Part shown: positions 52,302-60,984 of the stretch, piece after piece
Layout of the letters: each line of letters begins with the position of its first letter
Numbering within the stretch: position 1 is the first letter of the stretch
From: an uncultured Erysipelotrichaceae bacterium
GTDB taxonomy: Bacteria; Bacillota_I; Bacilli_A; Erysipelotrichales; Erysipelotrichaceae
Length of the DNA: 64,000 bases
Direction: 5' to 3'
Assembly: GCA_937874965.1 (NCBI GenBank)
Contig: CALNCD010000068.1
Coordinates: 1-64,000 of the forward strand
The notes under the pieces: model-generated
What the model was told of the DNA's origin: nothing
What the model saw: only the letters and a program-made list of their open reading frames with translations
Database searches by the model: none
Program-made: the position numbers and the translations under genes

Positions 52302-52612
52302 CAGCGTCCCGTTACAAGCGAGTAAAACTTGTTTTCAAAGCCGGCCATCAAAAGTGATCCGACAATCAATCCGAATGTTCCTACAACACCAGCCCGAACA
52401 AACCATTTTTGTGACTGATACTGCTTATTGGTGTACCCGGCATAATACAGTTTGCTGCCAGCGTATTCCCCGCTGGCATAGATTCCTCGACCGATGGTGA
52501 CACATCCCGCAATTATTCCGATGACCGATACTGTTGTTAACGCAGATCCTTCGGTTCTGGTCATTTCCTGTGCTGTGAGATCTGCATAGCGATACGGTAA
52601 AACCATTTCCAT
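52301..52612 (-). CDS. Small Gly-rich membrane peptide with bacteriocin-like leader
   Basis: 103 residues. The N-terminus MEMVLPYRYADLTAQEMTRT then EGSAL resembles the double-glycine leaders of Clostridia-type bacteriocin precursors (M-x-V-L-P-x-x-Y-x-x-L-T-x-E-E-M-x-x-x-E-G-G), with EGS in place of EGG. The rest has two hydrophobic Gly/Ala-rich segments (VSVIGIIAGCVTIGRGIYAS; GVVGTFGLIVGSLLMAGF) and an aromatic-rich middle. GGAGGG precedes the ATG. Coupled to the 57-residue gene and downstream of an XRE regulator. No peptidase-transporter is in the window, so the role is open. Confidence 0.6.
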   Translation of the reverse strand: MEMVLPYRYADLTAQEMTRTEGSALTTVSVIGIIAGCVTIGRGIYASGEYAGSKLYYAGYTNKQYQSQKWFVRAGVVGTFGLIVGSLLMAGFENKFYSLVTGR

Positions 52613-52766
52613 TTCTTTCCCTCCATTCTCACGCAGCCTATAGGCTTGCTCGTTTATAGTACCTACTGAATGGAGAACCTCCTAGATATTTTGGCTGAAT
52701 TTCTTCATATGTCCACTATTCTAAAGATTTTATATCGGAAATGAACAGAGTTTCACACTTACACCT

Positions 52767-53321
52767 CTATTTCATGAACAAGTAAATAAGCAAGGCGCCT
52801 ATTCCTGCCAATGCGACTGCGGACATCAAGAAAATAAAGAATTCCATCTTAAAACTGTATATTACAACAATGCTGAACAACGTTGTGATGACAAGCACGC
52901 CTATTTTCACCGCTTGCGGAATCGCTTGAATCAAAAGAAGACCCAGACAAATAAGGACTAGTCCGCCTAAGACAAGCGACAGATAGCCGCTGCTGGTCAA
53001 TCCCGGAGTTTCAACAGTATGACTCCATAGAACTTCAATTACACCAATCAAAGCAAGACATACTCCGATAATATCAGTTGCATTCATTCTTTTCTGCTCC
53101 TTTTTCAGTTTTTCAGTATACTGATGATCCTGTTGAATAATATCATCCAACGAAAGATTCAAATATTTAGCTAAGACAAGCAAGGTTTCAAAATCCGGAT
53201 AACTGTTGCCTGTCTCCCATTTCGAGACAGCTTGACGGGTTACATGCAGAGTCTCTGCAAGTTGTTCCTGGGTGAGTTTTCTTGCTTCCCTTTGCTGTCT
53301 GATCATTTCTCCAAGTTTCAT
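52767..53321 (-). CDS. XRE-family regulator with membrane C-terminus
   Basis: 184 residues. Residues 1-65 form a Cro/CI helix-turn-helix (RKLTQEQLAETLHVTRQAVS then KWETGNSYPD). The C-terminal 100 residues hold about four membrane helices. This architecture is common in Firmicutes regulators that sense envelope or peptide signals; the ligand is unknown. It lies upstream of the small peptide cassette on the same strand with a 154-nt gap that shows no other gene. Confidence 0.88.
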   Translation of the reverse strand: MKLGEMIRQQREARKLTQEQLAETLHVTRQAVSKWETGNSYPDFETLLVLAKYLNLSLDDIIQQDHQYTEKLKKEQKRMNATDIIGVCLALIGVIEVLWSHTVETPGLTSSGYLSLVLGGLVLICLGLLLIQAIPQAVKIGVLVITTLFSIVVIYSFKMEFFIFLMSAVALAGIGALLIYLFMK

Positions 53322-53344
53322 ACATCCTCCTTGTGCCTACTGTA

Positions 53345-53461
53345 TCATCTACGTTGATCAAAGCCTAGCAACCCGTAGATGCAACTGCGCAACTGGCTGA
53401 AAAAATCCACTGGACGCTTCTTTGGTTCTTCTGCAAGCAAAACTTGCTCAGCTTCTTTCAT
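53345..53461 (-). CDS. Possible small ORF upstream of the XRE gene
   Basis: 38 codons from ATG: MKEAEQVLLAEEPKKRPVDF, FSQLRSCIYGLLGFDQRR. No good ribosome site (GGGACA only). The frame ends 24 nt before the XRE start. It could be a small peptide, or the tail of a lost gene, because the frame stays open upstream for 11 further codons. The rest of 53322-53554 shows no feature. Confidence 0.25.
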   Translation of the reverse strand: MKEAEQVLLAEEPKKRPVDFFSQLRSCIYGLLGFDQRR

Positions 53462-53533
53462 TGTCCCGTTTACTCTCTTTGATTTTGCTTCTTAACATTC
53501 TGTCAACAGGTGATGATTCCCTTATTTCGGGTA

Positions 53534-53556
53534 TAAAAAAAGCCTCGCTTGAGGCT
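53534..53556 (-). terminator. Terminator of the pth-mfd-rqcP-divIC operon
   Basis: Minus strand AGCCTC-AAGC-GAGGCT followed by seven T. The stem includes the divIC stop. Confidence 0.88.
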
Positions 53557-53878
53557 ATTCAGTTCCTGGTAAGATAAAGATCTGTTCATCCTGCTTTGAT
53601 AGCAGCAAAGAACCACGGGCATAGACTTTAACATAGTCCGGATCTTCTAATTTTGTCTGTTGCGAGGTCAGTGCCTTATTCTGGGATTCCACTTCCGTAA
53701 ATTTCGCTTGTGTTATCGCCAATTCACTCTTAAGATTCATGGTATACATGATCTGCTGAACGACTTGTACAATCATGACAACTGAAACCAAAAATAACAA
53801 GAGCAAGACGAGACGTGATGCAATTTTCTTTGATTTAATCTGACTTTTTGTTCTCGAAATTGACTTCGATGCTTCCAT
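53555..53878 (-). CDS. divIC: Septum formation initiator DivIC/FtsB family
   Basis: Bitopic division protein that, with FtsL and DivIB, controls septal wall synthesis. 107 residues: basic cytoplasmic N-terminus, one membrane helix (LVLLLLFLVSVVMIVQVV), a coiled coil (SELAITQAKFTEVESQNKAL) and the DPDYVKVYARGSLL motif, here EDPDYVKVYARG. The position after rqcP mirrors B. subtilis. Confidence 0.9.
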   Translation of the reverse strand: MEASKSISRTKSQIKSKKIASRLVLLLLFLVSVVMIVQVVQQIMYTMNLKSELAITQAKFTEVESQNKALTSQQTKLEDPDYVKVYARGSLLLSKQDEQIFILPGTE

Positions 53879-53950
53879 TTCATCACTTCCTTACATAGTT
53901 CATTATACTGATACAAATCTTTTTTGCAACCCTTCCCTGACTTCAGAGGG

Positions 53951-54220
53951 CTATTTCACTTCATTTTCATTTTGATACGTCTGACTGATAATCTCAAATA
54001 AGGGCTCATCACTCTTCTTGCTTTGGTTGGCAATTGCACTGACTCTGACTTCAATCTCCCGATTTCCAAAGGTAATCTTGATAATGTCTGCGACCTTTAC
54101 TTCAGTCGATGGCTTAGCAAGTCGTCCATTGACGTAGACTCTCTCATCCTTGGCCAGATCTTTTCCAACCGTGCGCCGTTTAATCAGTCGTGAGACTTTC
54201 AGGTATTTATCAATTCTCAT
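53951..54220 (-). CDS. rqcP: S4-domain RNA-binding protein RqcP (YabO/Hsp15-like)
   Basis: 89 residues dominated by one S4 domain: MRIDKYLKVSRLIKRRTVGK, then VYVNGRLAKPSTEVKVADII. RqcP stabilises the nascent chain during alanine tailing on stalled 50S subunits in B. subtilis. The start lies inside the end of mfd (11-nt overlap). Confidence 0.92.
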   Translation of the reverse strand: MRIDKYLKVSRLIKRRTVGKDLAKDERVYVNGRLAKPSTEVKVADIIKITFGNREIEVRVSAIANQSKKSDEPLFEIISQTYQNENEVK

Positions 54221-57200
54221 GCGGTTCCTCCTTGATCTGAATATGATTCAGAAGATACAAGACATGTTTCAGCCAGTCCGAGTCTTTAGGAATATGAATC
54301 CGGATTTTCTGATGCTGGTACTTGACCGTAATATCGCGCGATAAACGATTCAAGAGTTCAAATAATGCAATTCCATCTACAGTTGAACTGTATGCTTCTG
54401 TAAAGGTGATTTCAACAGCATCCTTCCGCTCTTTGAGACTATCCACCTGTTTTGTTTCCAGAGCAAGTTCCAGACGTTTCTTCTCGAGAAGCAGATTAAC
54501 TTCATTGGGAAGCTCTCCATAGATATCTGAAATGCTTTCATAGAAGCGTTCCAGTTCTTTGAAGGAATGAATGCTTTCAATGCTCTGGTAGAGTTCAATC
54601 TTATCCTTGTCCCGATCGGTGAACTGCTGCGGAATATAGCCGTCAATCGGCAGATTCAAGGATTGCTTGACACCCGCTTCTTTTTTCACGATACCTTGTT
54701 TTTCCTGAATGACCTCTTGAAGAAGCTCAATGTACATATCAATCCCGACCGTATCAATAAAGCCGGATTGATTTCCTCCAAGCAGCTCGCCCGCCCCGCG
54801 TATCGTCAGATCACGCATCGCAATCTTATAGCCTGAACCAAGCTGAGTAAACTCCTTGATAGCTTCAAGCCGCTTCGTTGCCACTTCAGAAAGCTGTTTC
54901 TTTTCAGGGACAAGCAAGTAGGTATAGGCTAAGCGATCACTTCGTCCGACACGCCCTTTAATCTGGTAGAGCTGAGACAACCCAAAGTTCTGTGCATTCT
55001 CAATGATCATTGTGTTGGCATTAGGGATGTCAATGCCTGTTTCGATAATGGTCGTACAAATCAGGACATTGATTTCATTATGGTGGAATTCCTGCATCGT
55101 TGCTTCAATTTCATCCCGGTCCATTTGCCCATGAATAATTGCGACTCTGGCCCCGTTTATCTTACGTTGAACCTGAAAAGCTACCGAACTGATGCGCTCT
55201 ATGTTATTAAACAAGTAGAAGACTTGTCCGTTCCGGTTCAATTCCTTCGTGATAATGTCTTCGATTAATTGCTGGTTTCTCTCCACAACATAAGTCATAA
55301 CCGGCAAACGGTTTGAGGGCGGAGTATTCAGCTGCGAGAGCGATCGCAGTCCGATAAGTGACATCTGCAAGGTTCTAGGTATTGGCGTCGCACTGAGGGA
55401 AAGAACATCAATATTGACTTTAAGCGCCTTGATTCGTTCTTTATGTTCAACCCCGAAACGTTGTTCTTCGTCAATAATCAGAAGGCCGAGATCTTTAAAC
55501 TTCAGATCACGGGAAAGAACCCGGTGAGTCCCTATCACGATATCCACTGTTCCAGCCTTAACCGCTGCGATTATTTCTTTCTGACGCGCTGGCGCAACGA
55601 AACGGTTCAGCACCTCAATCCGTACAGGAAAATTCTTAAAGCGCTCTGTAAACGTCTGAAAATGCTGTGACGACAGGATTGTGGTCGGACAGAGATAAAC
55701 AACCTGTTTCTTATCATAGACAGCTTTAAATGCCGCCCGGATAGCAACCTCCGTCTTTCCAAAGCCGACATCCCCGCACAGCAGACGGTCCATCGGCTGA
55801 GAACTTTCCATATCCCGTTTGACCTCTGCAATGGCCAATGCCTGATCCGCTGTTAACTCATAGTCAAATTCCTCATCAAAGGCCTGGTGAAGTTCGCCAT
55901 CCGGACTGAATGCGAAACCCTTGGATCGTTTCCTCAACGCATAGACTTCAATCAGCTTATCCGCAATATCTGAAACACTTGCCTTGATCCTATCCTTGGT
56001 CTTTGTCCATTCGTTGCTTCCCAGTTTGCTGAGACGGATGGCTACAGCTTCACGGGACACATATTTCCGAACCAGTGTGAACTGTTCCAACGGAACCAGA
56101 AGAACATCTTCATTTCGATAGGCAATATGAAGAAAGTCCTTATGAATGCCTTCAATTTCCTTCGTCACAATCCCCAGATACTTCCCGATCCCGTACTGCT
56201 GATGAACCACATAATCCCCGACTTCCAGATCAGAGAGCGCACTCAAGGTCTCTGCTTCTTTGAATTTATTGGTATACCGGGTCCGTTTATGGACATAACC
56301 GAAAATTTCCTGGGAAGAATAGACACTGATGCCTTCATTATCCAAGCGAAAACCCTTGGTTCTTCCTTTGTGTTCAAGATAAATTCCCCGCTCCTTTGGA
56401 AAATCAATCAGTATCTGAAAGGGAATATTCTGCTTAATCAGCTGGTCACTGAGGGTTTTCATATCCTGAGTATTGACACTGATGATTACTCTTCCTTGCA
56501 ACCCTTGCTTTTCCGCTTCATTGCAGAAAGCACTGAGATCCTGCTTATAGACAGGTAATTCATGCCAGGCCAAGTTCCATTCATCATCCGCCTGAAATTT
56601 ATGGAACATTACAGTCTCGATAGACTTGAAATCCGATGCATGATGAAAAAGCGTAAAGCTGGGTACAAAGCGATGGTCCTGAACCCGTTCCTGGATCAAA
56701 GCAATCGTATCTTCTTCCTGATGTTTGGCCATTGCTTTGACATCATCCTGATTAGAGTAAATCAACAAGGGATTATCAAAGTAATCGCAAATACTCCAGG
56801 TTTCATCCAAGAATGAAAAATAGGGATAAAGACTGGCATCATAAAGAGATGACCTCAGGTTTTCAATATCCTGGGTCATGAGATCATGAAGGATATCATA
56901 CGCTGCTTTATCCAGTTTTTCCCGACGCTGAAGAAGGTGTTGATTTACCTTTTTTTCTATTGTTTCAAGTTGTTCTGAGGCGAGCAGCATATCACTTACC
57001 GGAACAATCAATGCTTGTTCACTCTGATATACTGTCCGCTGTGTCGAAAGATCAAAGTAACGCAGCCCTTCAATGACCGTGTCAAAGAATTCAATGCGTA
57101 AGGGAAGATCTTCCTGGACAGAAAAGACGTCAATGACACCCCCTCGGCTTGCGAATGTCATGGGTTGATCGACACGGTCTACTCGTTGATACCCGCTCTT

Positions 57201-57656
57201 CAGTAATTGCTGGACCACATTCTTCATAGTGATTTCATCATTCAGAGATAAACGAAGTTCATGATCCAGATACTGCTGCTTGCTTGAAATCTTCCGGTTT
57301 AACCCAGCGACTGTAGTAATACAGATAGTCACTTCTGTATGGACCGCATGATATAACGCATTCGCTTTGTTCTCTTTGACCAAAACAGAAGGTGCGATGG
57401 CTTCAACCCGCAATGATTCTTCCTGGAGATATAGAATCATCGGGACACTCTCATCCAGTTCCTGAATGCAATCGAACAACGCACGGGCTTGCTGTTCATT
57501 GGATTTCACAACAATAAGCGGCTGCTTGCTTTGGCGCGAAGCACCCATCAGTAACAATGCTTCCTGAATCAGGGTAAGATGAGCAAAACGATCCTCATGG
57601 CTGAGGAGAGACTGAATTCCTGGATGATCTTTAATTGTTTGATAAAGCCAATTCAT
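54210..57656 (-). CDS. mfd: Transcription-repair coupling factor Mfd
   Basis: Displaces stalled RNA polymerase and recruits UvrABC. 1148 residues: UvrB-like N-terminus (SRGGVIDVFSV), RNA polymerase interaction region (VGDYVVHQQYGIGKYLGI), then the RecG-like helicase with LLCGDVGFGKTEVAIRAAFK, IIDEEQRFGV (DEEQ box), SATPIPRTLQMSL and GRVGRSDR, and a C-terminal TRCF domain. The ATG overlaps the pth stop by 4 nt. Confidence 0.98.
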   Translation of the reverse strand: MNWLYQTIKDHPGIQSLLSHEDRFAHLTLIQEALLLMGASRQSKQPLIVVKSNEQQARALFDCIQELDESVPMILYLQEESLRVEAIAPSVLVKENKANALYHAVHTEVTICITTVAGLNRKISSKQQYLDHELRLSLNDEITMKNVVQQLLKSGYQRVDRVDQPMTFASRGGVIDVFSVQEDLPLRIEFFDTVIEGLRYFDLSTQRTVYQSEQALIVPVSDMLLASEQLETIEKKVNQHLLQRREKLDKAAYDILHDLMTQDIENLRSSLYDASLYPYFSFLDETWSICDYFDNPLLIYSNQDDVKAMAKHQEEDTIALIQERVQDHRFVPSFTLFHHASDFKSIETVMFHKFQADDEWNLAWHELPVYKQDLSAFCNEAEKQGLQGRVIISVNTQDMKTLSDQLIKQNIPFQILIDFPKERGIYLEHKGRTKGFRLDNEGISVYSSQEIFGYVHKRTRYTNKFKEAETLSALSDLEVGDYVVHQQYGIGKYLGIVTKEIEGIHKDFLHIAYRNEDVLLVPLEQFTLVRKYVSREAVAIRLSKLGSNEWTKTKDRIKASVSDIADKLIEVYALRKRSKGFAFSPDGELHQAFDEEFDYELTADQALAIAEVKRDMESSQPMDRLLCGDVGFGKTEVAIRAAFKAVYDKKQVVYLCPTTILSSQHFQTFTERFKNFPVRIEVLNRFVAPARQKEIIAAVKAGTVDIVIGTHRVLSRDLKFKDLGLLIIDEEQRFGVEHKERIKALKVNIDVLSLSATPIPRTLQMSLIGLRSLSQLNTPPSNRLPVMTYVVERNQQLIEDIITKELNRNGQVFYLFNNIERISSVAFQVQRKINGARVAIIHGQMDRDEIEATMQEFHHNEINVLICTTIIETGIDIPNANTMIIENAQNFGLSQLYQIKGRVGRSDRLAYTYLLVPEKKQLSEVATKRLEAIKEFTQLGSGYKIAMRDLTIRGAGELLGGNQSGFIDTVGIDMYIELLQEVIQEKQGIVKKEAGVKQSLNLPIDGYIPQQFTDRDKDKIELYQSIESIHSFKELERFYESISDIYGELPNEVNLLLEKKRLELALETKQVDSLKERKDAVEITFTEAYSSTVDGIALFELLNRLSRDITVKYQHQKIRIHIPKDSDWLKHVLYLLNHIQIKEEPHEN

Positions 57657-58225
57657 TCTTTAGACCCATGTGTATTGAACTGATTCATCAAGACACTGAC
57701 AGGGGCGTGAATAAATTGAATTGCCGCAGCACTGGCACGATCAAGCGCATCCAGAAACTCTGCTTGATCGGAAGCGCTTATTTTACCAAGAACATAGTCC
57801 TTCGTATCGATCTGCTTATCCTTTCCGATGCCGATTCGGATTCGAGCAAACGCGTTGGACTGAAGATTCTGGATAATGCTTCTCAGTCCCCGTTGCCCTC
57901 CATCACTCCCGCTTCCGCGAATGCGGATCCTCCCGATAGGCAGATCCAGATCATCTGAGAGAACAATGAGATCTTCCATTCCTGCTTTGTAGTAGTCCAT
58001 TACTTCGCGAACAGCTTCTCCGGATAGATTCATGAATGTCTGGGGTTTAACGACGATGACATTCTCTCCATTGACCTTGACTGAACCAACAAGGGCTTTA
58101 AATTTTTTCTGAACGATGGCACACTGCAGTTTATCAGCGACACGATCAACCGCAAGAAAACCAGCATTATGCCTGGTCTTTTCATATTCTTTACCTGGGT
58201 TTCCCAATCCAACGATTATTTTCAT
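57653..58225 (-). CDS. pth: Peptidyl-tRNA hydrolase
   Basis: Releases peptides from drop-off peptidyl-tRNA. 190 residues starting MKIIVGLGNPGKEYEKTRHN, with the catalytic His in RHNAGF, KPQTFMNLSGEAV, and DDLDLPIGRIRIRGSGSDGG. An upstream frame to 58288 crosses the promoter, so ATG 58225 is correct. The leader is only about 9 nt, with weak GGTGATTGG as ribosome site. First gene of pth-mfd-rqcP-divIC. Confidence 0.95.
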   Translation of the reverse strand: MKIIVGLGNPGKEYEKTRHNAGFLAVDRVADKLQCAIVQKKFKALVGSVKVNGENVIVVKPQTFMNLSGEAVREVMDYYKAGMEDLIVLSDDLDLPIGRIRIRGSGSDGGQRGLRSIIQNLQSNAFARIRIGIGKDKQIDTKDYVLGKISASDQAEFLDALDRASAAAIQFIHAPVSVLMNQFNTHGSKE

Positions 58226-58240
58226 CCAATCACCACTTTC

Positions 58241-58269
58241 ATTATAACGATACTCGTACTCTGCTTCAA
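58241..58269 (-). promoter_or_regulatory. Promoter of pth-mfd-rqcP-divIC
   Basis: Minus strand TTGAAG (58269-58264), exactly 17 nt, TATAAT (58246-58241). Confidence 0.75.
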
Positions 58270-58275
58270 GCAGAC

Positions 58276-58295
58276 AAAAAAGGAGCAATGCTCCT
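58276..58295 (-). terminator. Terminator of the rnpA-yidC-jag group
   Basis: Minus strand GGAGC-ATT-GCTCC followed by TTTTTT, directly after the jag stop. Confidence 0.85.
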
Positions 58296-58296
58296 C

Positions 58297-58911
58297 CTAG
58301 TCCTTTGATTCATCATAATAAACTTTAAGATGCCGATTATTGCCAGAACCTTCACTCTCCGTCCGGATATGATCCATGGAAGAAAGTTCCTGATGAATTA
58401 TCTTACGCTCATCATTGGGCATTGGATCAAGCGTCGCCGTCACCTTTGTCCGTTGAACACTCTTGCCGATCCGGGCTGCCATCGCTTTCAGTTTCTGATA
58501 ACGATCACTCTTATAGTTGTTGATATCAATCAGAACATAATAACGATGCTTGAAATATGAACTGACTGCACTTTTCGTCAACTGATTCAACGCTTGAAGT
58601 GTCTTGCCATTCTTTCCTATGATAATAGCATTGTTATCAGCATTCAGGAACACTTTAAAGGAACTGTTTTCTCTTGAACTCTCAATCTCGACATCAAGAT
58701 CCAAACCATCAAAGAAATTTTTCAGATACGATTCAATGAACTGCTGAACATCCTTGAGAGCATAGACTTCTGCGCTGACCTGTGCTCCGAATCCGAGAAT
58801 CCCTTTCTTTTCTTCAATCACATAATAGATGAGTTCATCGACAGGAACATCTTTTTGCTTCGAAACTGCCGTTAACACATCATTTAACGTTTTTCCAGTA
58901 TACTTTTCCAT
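58297..58911 (-). CDS. jag: RNA-binding protein Jag (KhpB/EloR)
   Basis: Protein with Jag_N, KH and R3H domains that works with KhpA on small RNA and cell elongation in streptococci. 204 residues: MEKYTGKTLNDVLTAVSKQK, EEKKGILGFGAQVS, KH motif IIGKNGKTLQALNQL, and R3H end RIGKSVQRTK / DPMPNDERKIIHQEL. Located after yidC as in many Firmicutes. Confidence 0.94.
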   Translation of the reverse strand: MEKYTGKTLNDVLTAVSKQKDVPVDELIYYVIEEKKGILGFGAQVSAEVYALKDVQQFIESYLKNFFDGLDLDVEIESSRENSSFKVFLNADNNAIIIGKNGKTLQALNQLTKSAVSSYFKHRYYVLIDINNYKSDRYQKLKAMAARIGKSVQRTKVTATLDPMPNDERKIIHQELSSMDHIRTESEGSGNNRHLKVYYDESKD

Positions 58912-58938
58912 GACTATTCCTCCTTTGCTCCCTTGGGC

Positions 58939-59838
58939 TTAAGCGATTTTTTTCTGATCCTGCCGCTCCAAGATAACTTTCTGAACTACCCAGGTCTGGA
59001 CAATCTGCAGAAGTGAATTCATCATCCAGTACAACGTCATACTGATCGGCCATGTATATGCAAACCATGAAATCATCGCAATCATGACATAGGTCATCGT
59101 ATTCATGGAATTGCCTGCTTTGACCTCTTTTTCATAGACTTTCTTTTTCTTCTTGCTGTTGGCTATCCATGTCGGCAGTTTCATAGACACAAACTGAGCG
59201 ACAACCATCAAGAGGAACAGTACGATAAATCCAATATTCATGGCCTTTAAACCATCACTTGGCGTCAACATTGTCGAAGCTCCAAAAATAGTTCCATGAT
59301 AAATTGCGGAAGAGCGTTGCACCGCCTGGTACATTGCAATCAGAATCGGCAGCTGCAAGAACATAACACCCATTGATCCCATTGGACTGATGCCGTTTTC
59401 TTTGTAAATCTTATTGACTTCCATATTCATCTTATTCATTGCCTGAGGATCTTTGCTATCCTTATATTTAGCTTGAATCTTCTGAACTTGCGGTTGAATT
59501 TCCTGCATCTTCTGTGATGAAATCGTTGATTTATAGGTCAATGCGAAAACAAGGATCTTAATCAAAATTGTCGTCAGAATCAATGCAAGCACAGGTCCGG
59601 TATGGAAAACCTCTGAAAGGTAGTTAATAACCTGCGCAATCGGCCAGGTCAATATACCATTGAAGAGTCGTGATAACCAGTTCCCTTCACTTACCATTGA
59701 GGACCAGCTCGTGGTCAATTTTATTAAATCAGCATCAAGAACAGTGTTAACACCATCAACTTTGGTAATATAGTTCTTACATCCAACAAGGACAAATGCA
59801 AGAATGAGCAGTAAGACTATTTTTTTGTACTTTTTCAT
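58939..59838 (-). CDS. yidC: Membrane insertase YidC/OxaA, lipoprotein form
   Basis: Inserts membrane proteins with or without SecYEG. 299 residues. A lipoprotein signal with VGCK near residue 20 is typical of Gram-positive SpoIIIJ/YidC. Then come five membrane helices with the conserved ILTTILIKILVFALTYKS (Arg/Lys of the hydrophilic groove), QKMQEIQPQVQKIQAKYKDS and PMGSMGVMFLQLPILIAMY. AAGGAG precedes ATG 59838; an earlier ATG at 59856 has none. Confidence 0.96.
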   Translation of the reverse strand: MKKYKKIVLLLILAFVLVGCKNYITKVDGVNTVLDADLIKLTTSWSSMVSEGNWLSRLFNGILTWPIAQVINYLSEVFHTGPVLALILTTILIKILVFALTYKSTISSQKMQEIQPQVQKIQAKYKDSKDPQAMNKMNMEVNKIYKENGISPMGSMGVMFLQLPILIAMYQAVQRSSAIYHGTIFGASTMLTPSDGLKAMNIGFIVLFLLMVVAQFVSMKLPTWIANSKKKKKVYEKEVKAGNSMNTMTYVMIAMISWFAYTWPISMTLYWMMNSLLQIVQTWVVQKVILERQDQKKIA

Positions 59839-59862
59839 GGCTGTCTCCTTATACAAGTCAAT

Positions 59863-60189
59863 CTATATTCTAACTTTTTTTAGTAATGTTTCCAAGTCTT
59901 TTTTGTTTACTTCAAACGAGTCTTGCAAATATCGCTTCCGAACAATGATAATTGCATCAAAATCACCATGGATATTGAAGCAATCCTGCAGTTGCATCCG
60001 CAGCTGCCGTTTCACTTTATTCCGTACAACCGCATTGCCAATCTTTTTGGAAACAGATAAACCAATTCGCGCTGATTTTTCCTTCTTCGGGACAACGTAC
60101 AAAACGAAGGTTGAGGATGCGTAGAAGCGCTTACGCTTAATAATCGCCTGAAATTCTTCATTCTTGCGGATCCGGTACTTTTTTTTCAT
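59863..60189 (-). CDS. rnpA: Ribonuclease P protein component
   Basis: Protein subunit of RNase P, 108 residues: MKKKYRIRKNEEFQAIIKRK, GLSVSKKIGNAVVRNKVKRQ (the RNR-type signature) and ILVRK-like IIIVRKRYLQ. Follows rpmH, separated by a terminator-like hairpin. Confidence 0.96.
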   Translation of the reverse strand: MKKKYRIRKNEEFQAIIKRKRFYASSTFVLYVVPKKEKSARIGLSVSKKIGNAVVRNKVKRQLRMQLQDCFNIHGDFDAIIIVRKRYLQDSFEVNKKDLETLLKKVRI

Positions 60190-60203
60190 GATACTCCCAG
60201 TTG

Positions 60204-60229
60204 AATAAAAAAGTCACCCTTAGGCGACT
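60204..60229 (-). terminator. Terminator-like hairpin between rpmH and rnpA
   Basis: Minus strand AGTCGCC-TAAG-GGTGACT (one G-T pair) followed by six T. Probably reduces transcription from rpmH into rnpA, matching the greater need for ribosomal protein. Confidence 0.75.
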
Positions 60230-60232
60230 CTA

Positions 60233-60367
60233 TTAAGCAGATAACACTTTTCTACCCTTTGCTCTACGGCGTGCCAGGACTTTACGACCTCCGACCGTCT
60301 TCATACGAGCTCTAAAACCATGGACCTTTTGGTGTTTCCTTTTGCTCGGTTGATAAGTTCTTTTCAT
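60233..60367 (-). CDS. rpmH: 50S ribosomal protein L34
   Basis: 44 residues: [44 protein letters not shown]. This is the canonical L34 sequence. GGAGGTGG precedes the ATG, with a consensus promoter upstream. It marks the left border of the origin region. Confidence 0.98.
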   Translation of the reverse strand: MKRTYQPSKRKHQKVHGFRARMKTVGGRKVLARRRAKGRKVLSA

Positions 60368-60414
60368 AGAACCACCTCCAGTTCTTTATACAATATATGA
60401 GCAATTGCTTTTTG

Positions 60415-60443
60415 ATTATACAAAATTGACTTCCATAAGTCAA
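60415..60443 (-). promoter_or_regulatory. rpmH promoter
   Basis: Minus strand TTGACT (60443-60438), exactly 17 nt, TATAAT (60420-60415). Confidence 0.8.
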
Positions 60444-60552
60444 GATTCTCACCGGAATTCATCCACTTAATTTTACACAGATATCACTCGATTCTGAATG
60501 AATAGAACTAGAAATTGAATCAAATCATAAATAAGGGATAAATGACCAGGAG

Positions 60553-60909
60553 TTTTCCACTTTTTTCTACATTTTAATTTATTCTACGGAAGCTGTGGAC
60601 AAACAAATTTGTAATTTCATTCAATCTTTCTGTTGATAACATGATATAATCACAGCACCAGCCTTTCTTTTTTCCACAATTGTGGAAAACGTGGAAAATG
60701 TAAAATATCCGCTTAAACAGTGCGGATATTGATGTGGAATACGTGGGGAATCATCAAAAAATAAAATGACTTTTCCCAATCGTCAACAGTGTTGTGGAAA
60801 ACTTCTGGATTTTGCGTTATTTTTCAACAATCAGAAAGATGTGGAAATTGTGGAAAACTCATTATCAATCAGTAAAATAAGGCAAATTACTCATTTTACA
60901 TGTGGACAA
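60553..60909. other. Chromosome replication origin oriC with DnaA boxes
   Basis: The 617-nt gap between rpmH and dnaA is AT-rich and carries repeated 9-mers. Exact TGTGGAAAA (or TTTTCCACA) occurs at 60670-60678, 60681-60689, 60793-60801 and 60849-60857. One-mismatch or related copies are at 60553 (TTTTCCACT), 60594 and 60901 (TGTGGACAA), 60690 (CGTGGAAAA), 60733 (TGTGGAATA) and 60840 (TGTGGAAAT). The first two exact boxes face each other across 2 bp. The usual TTATCCACA is absent. A 9-bp hairpin, AATATCCGC-N9-GCGGATATT, lies at 60704-60730. Position next to dnaA and rpmH supports origin function. Confidence 0.88.
60642..60650 (+). promoter_or_regulatory. Candidate dnaA promoter (extended -10)
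   Basis: TG-A-TATAAT without a clear -35. It would give a long leader of about 325 nt holding most DnaA boxes, allowing autoregulation. Confidence 0.4.
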
Positions 60910-60984
60910 CTTTTTTACATTCATTTACATCTGGAATTCACAGGCAAGGTTGAGTAATATTAATACGTAAAGAGGGTGAAGTTT

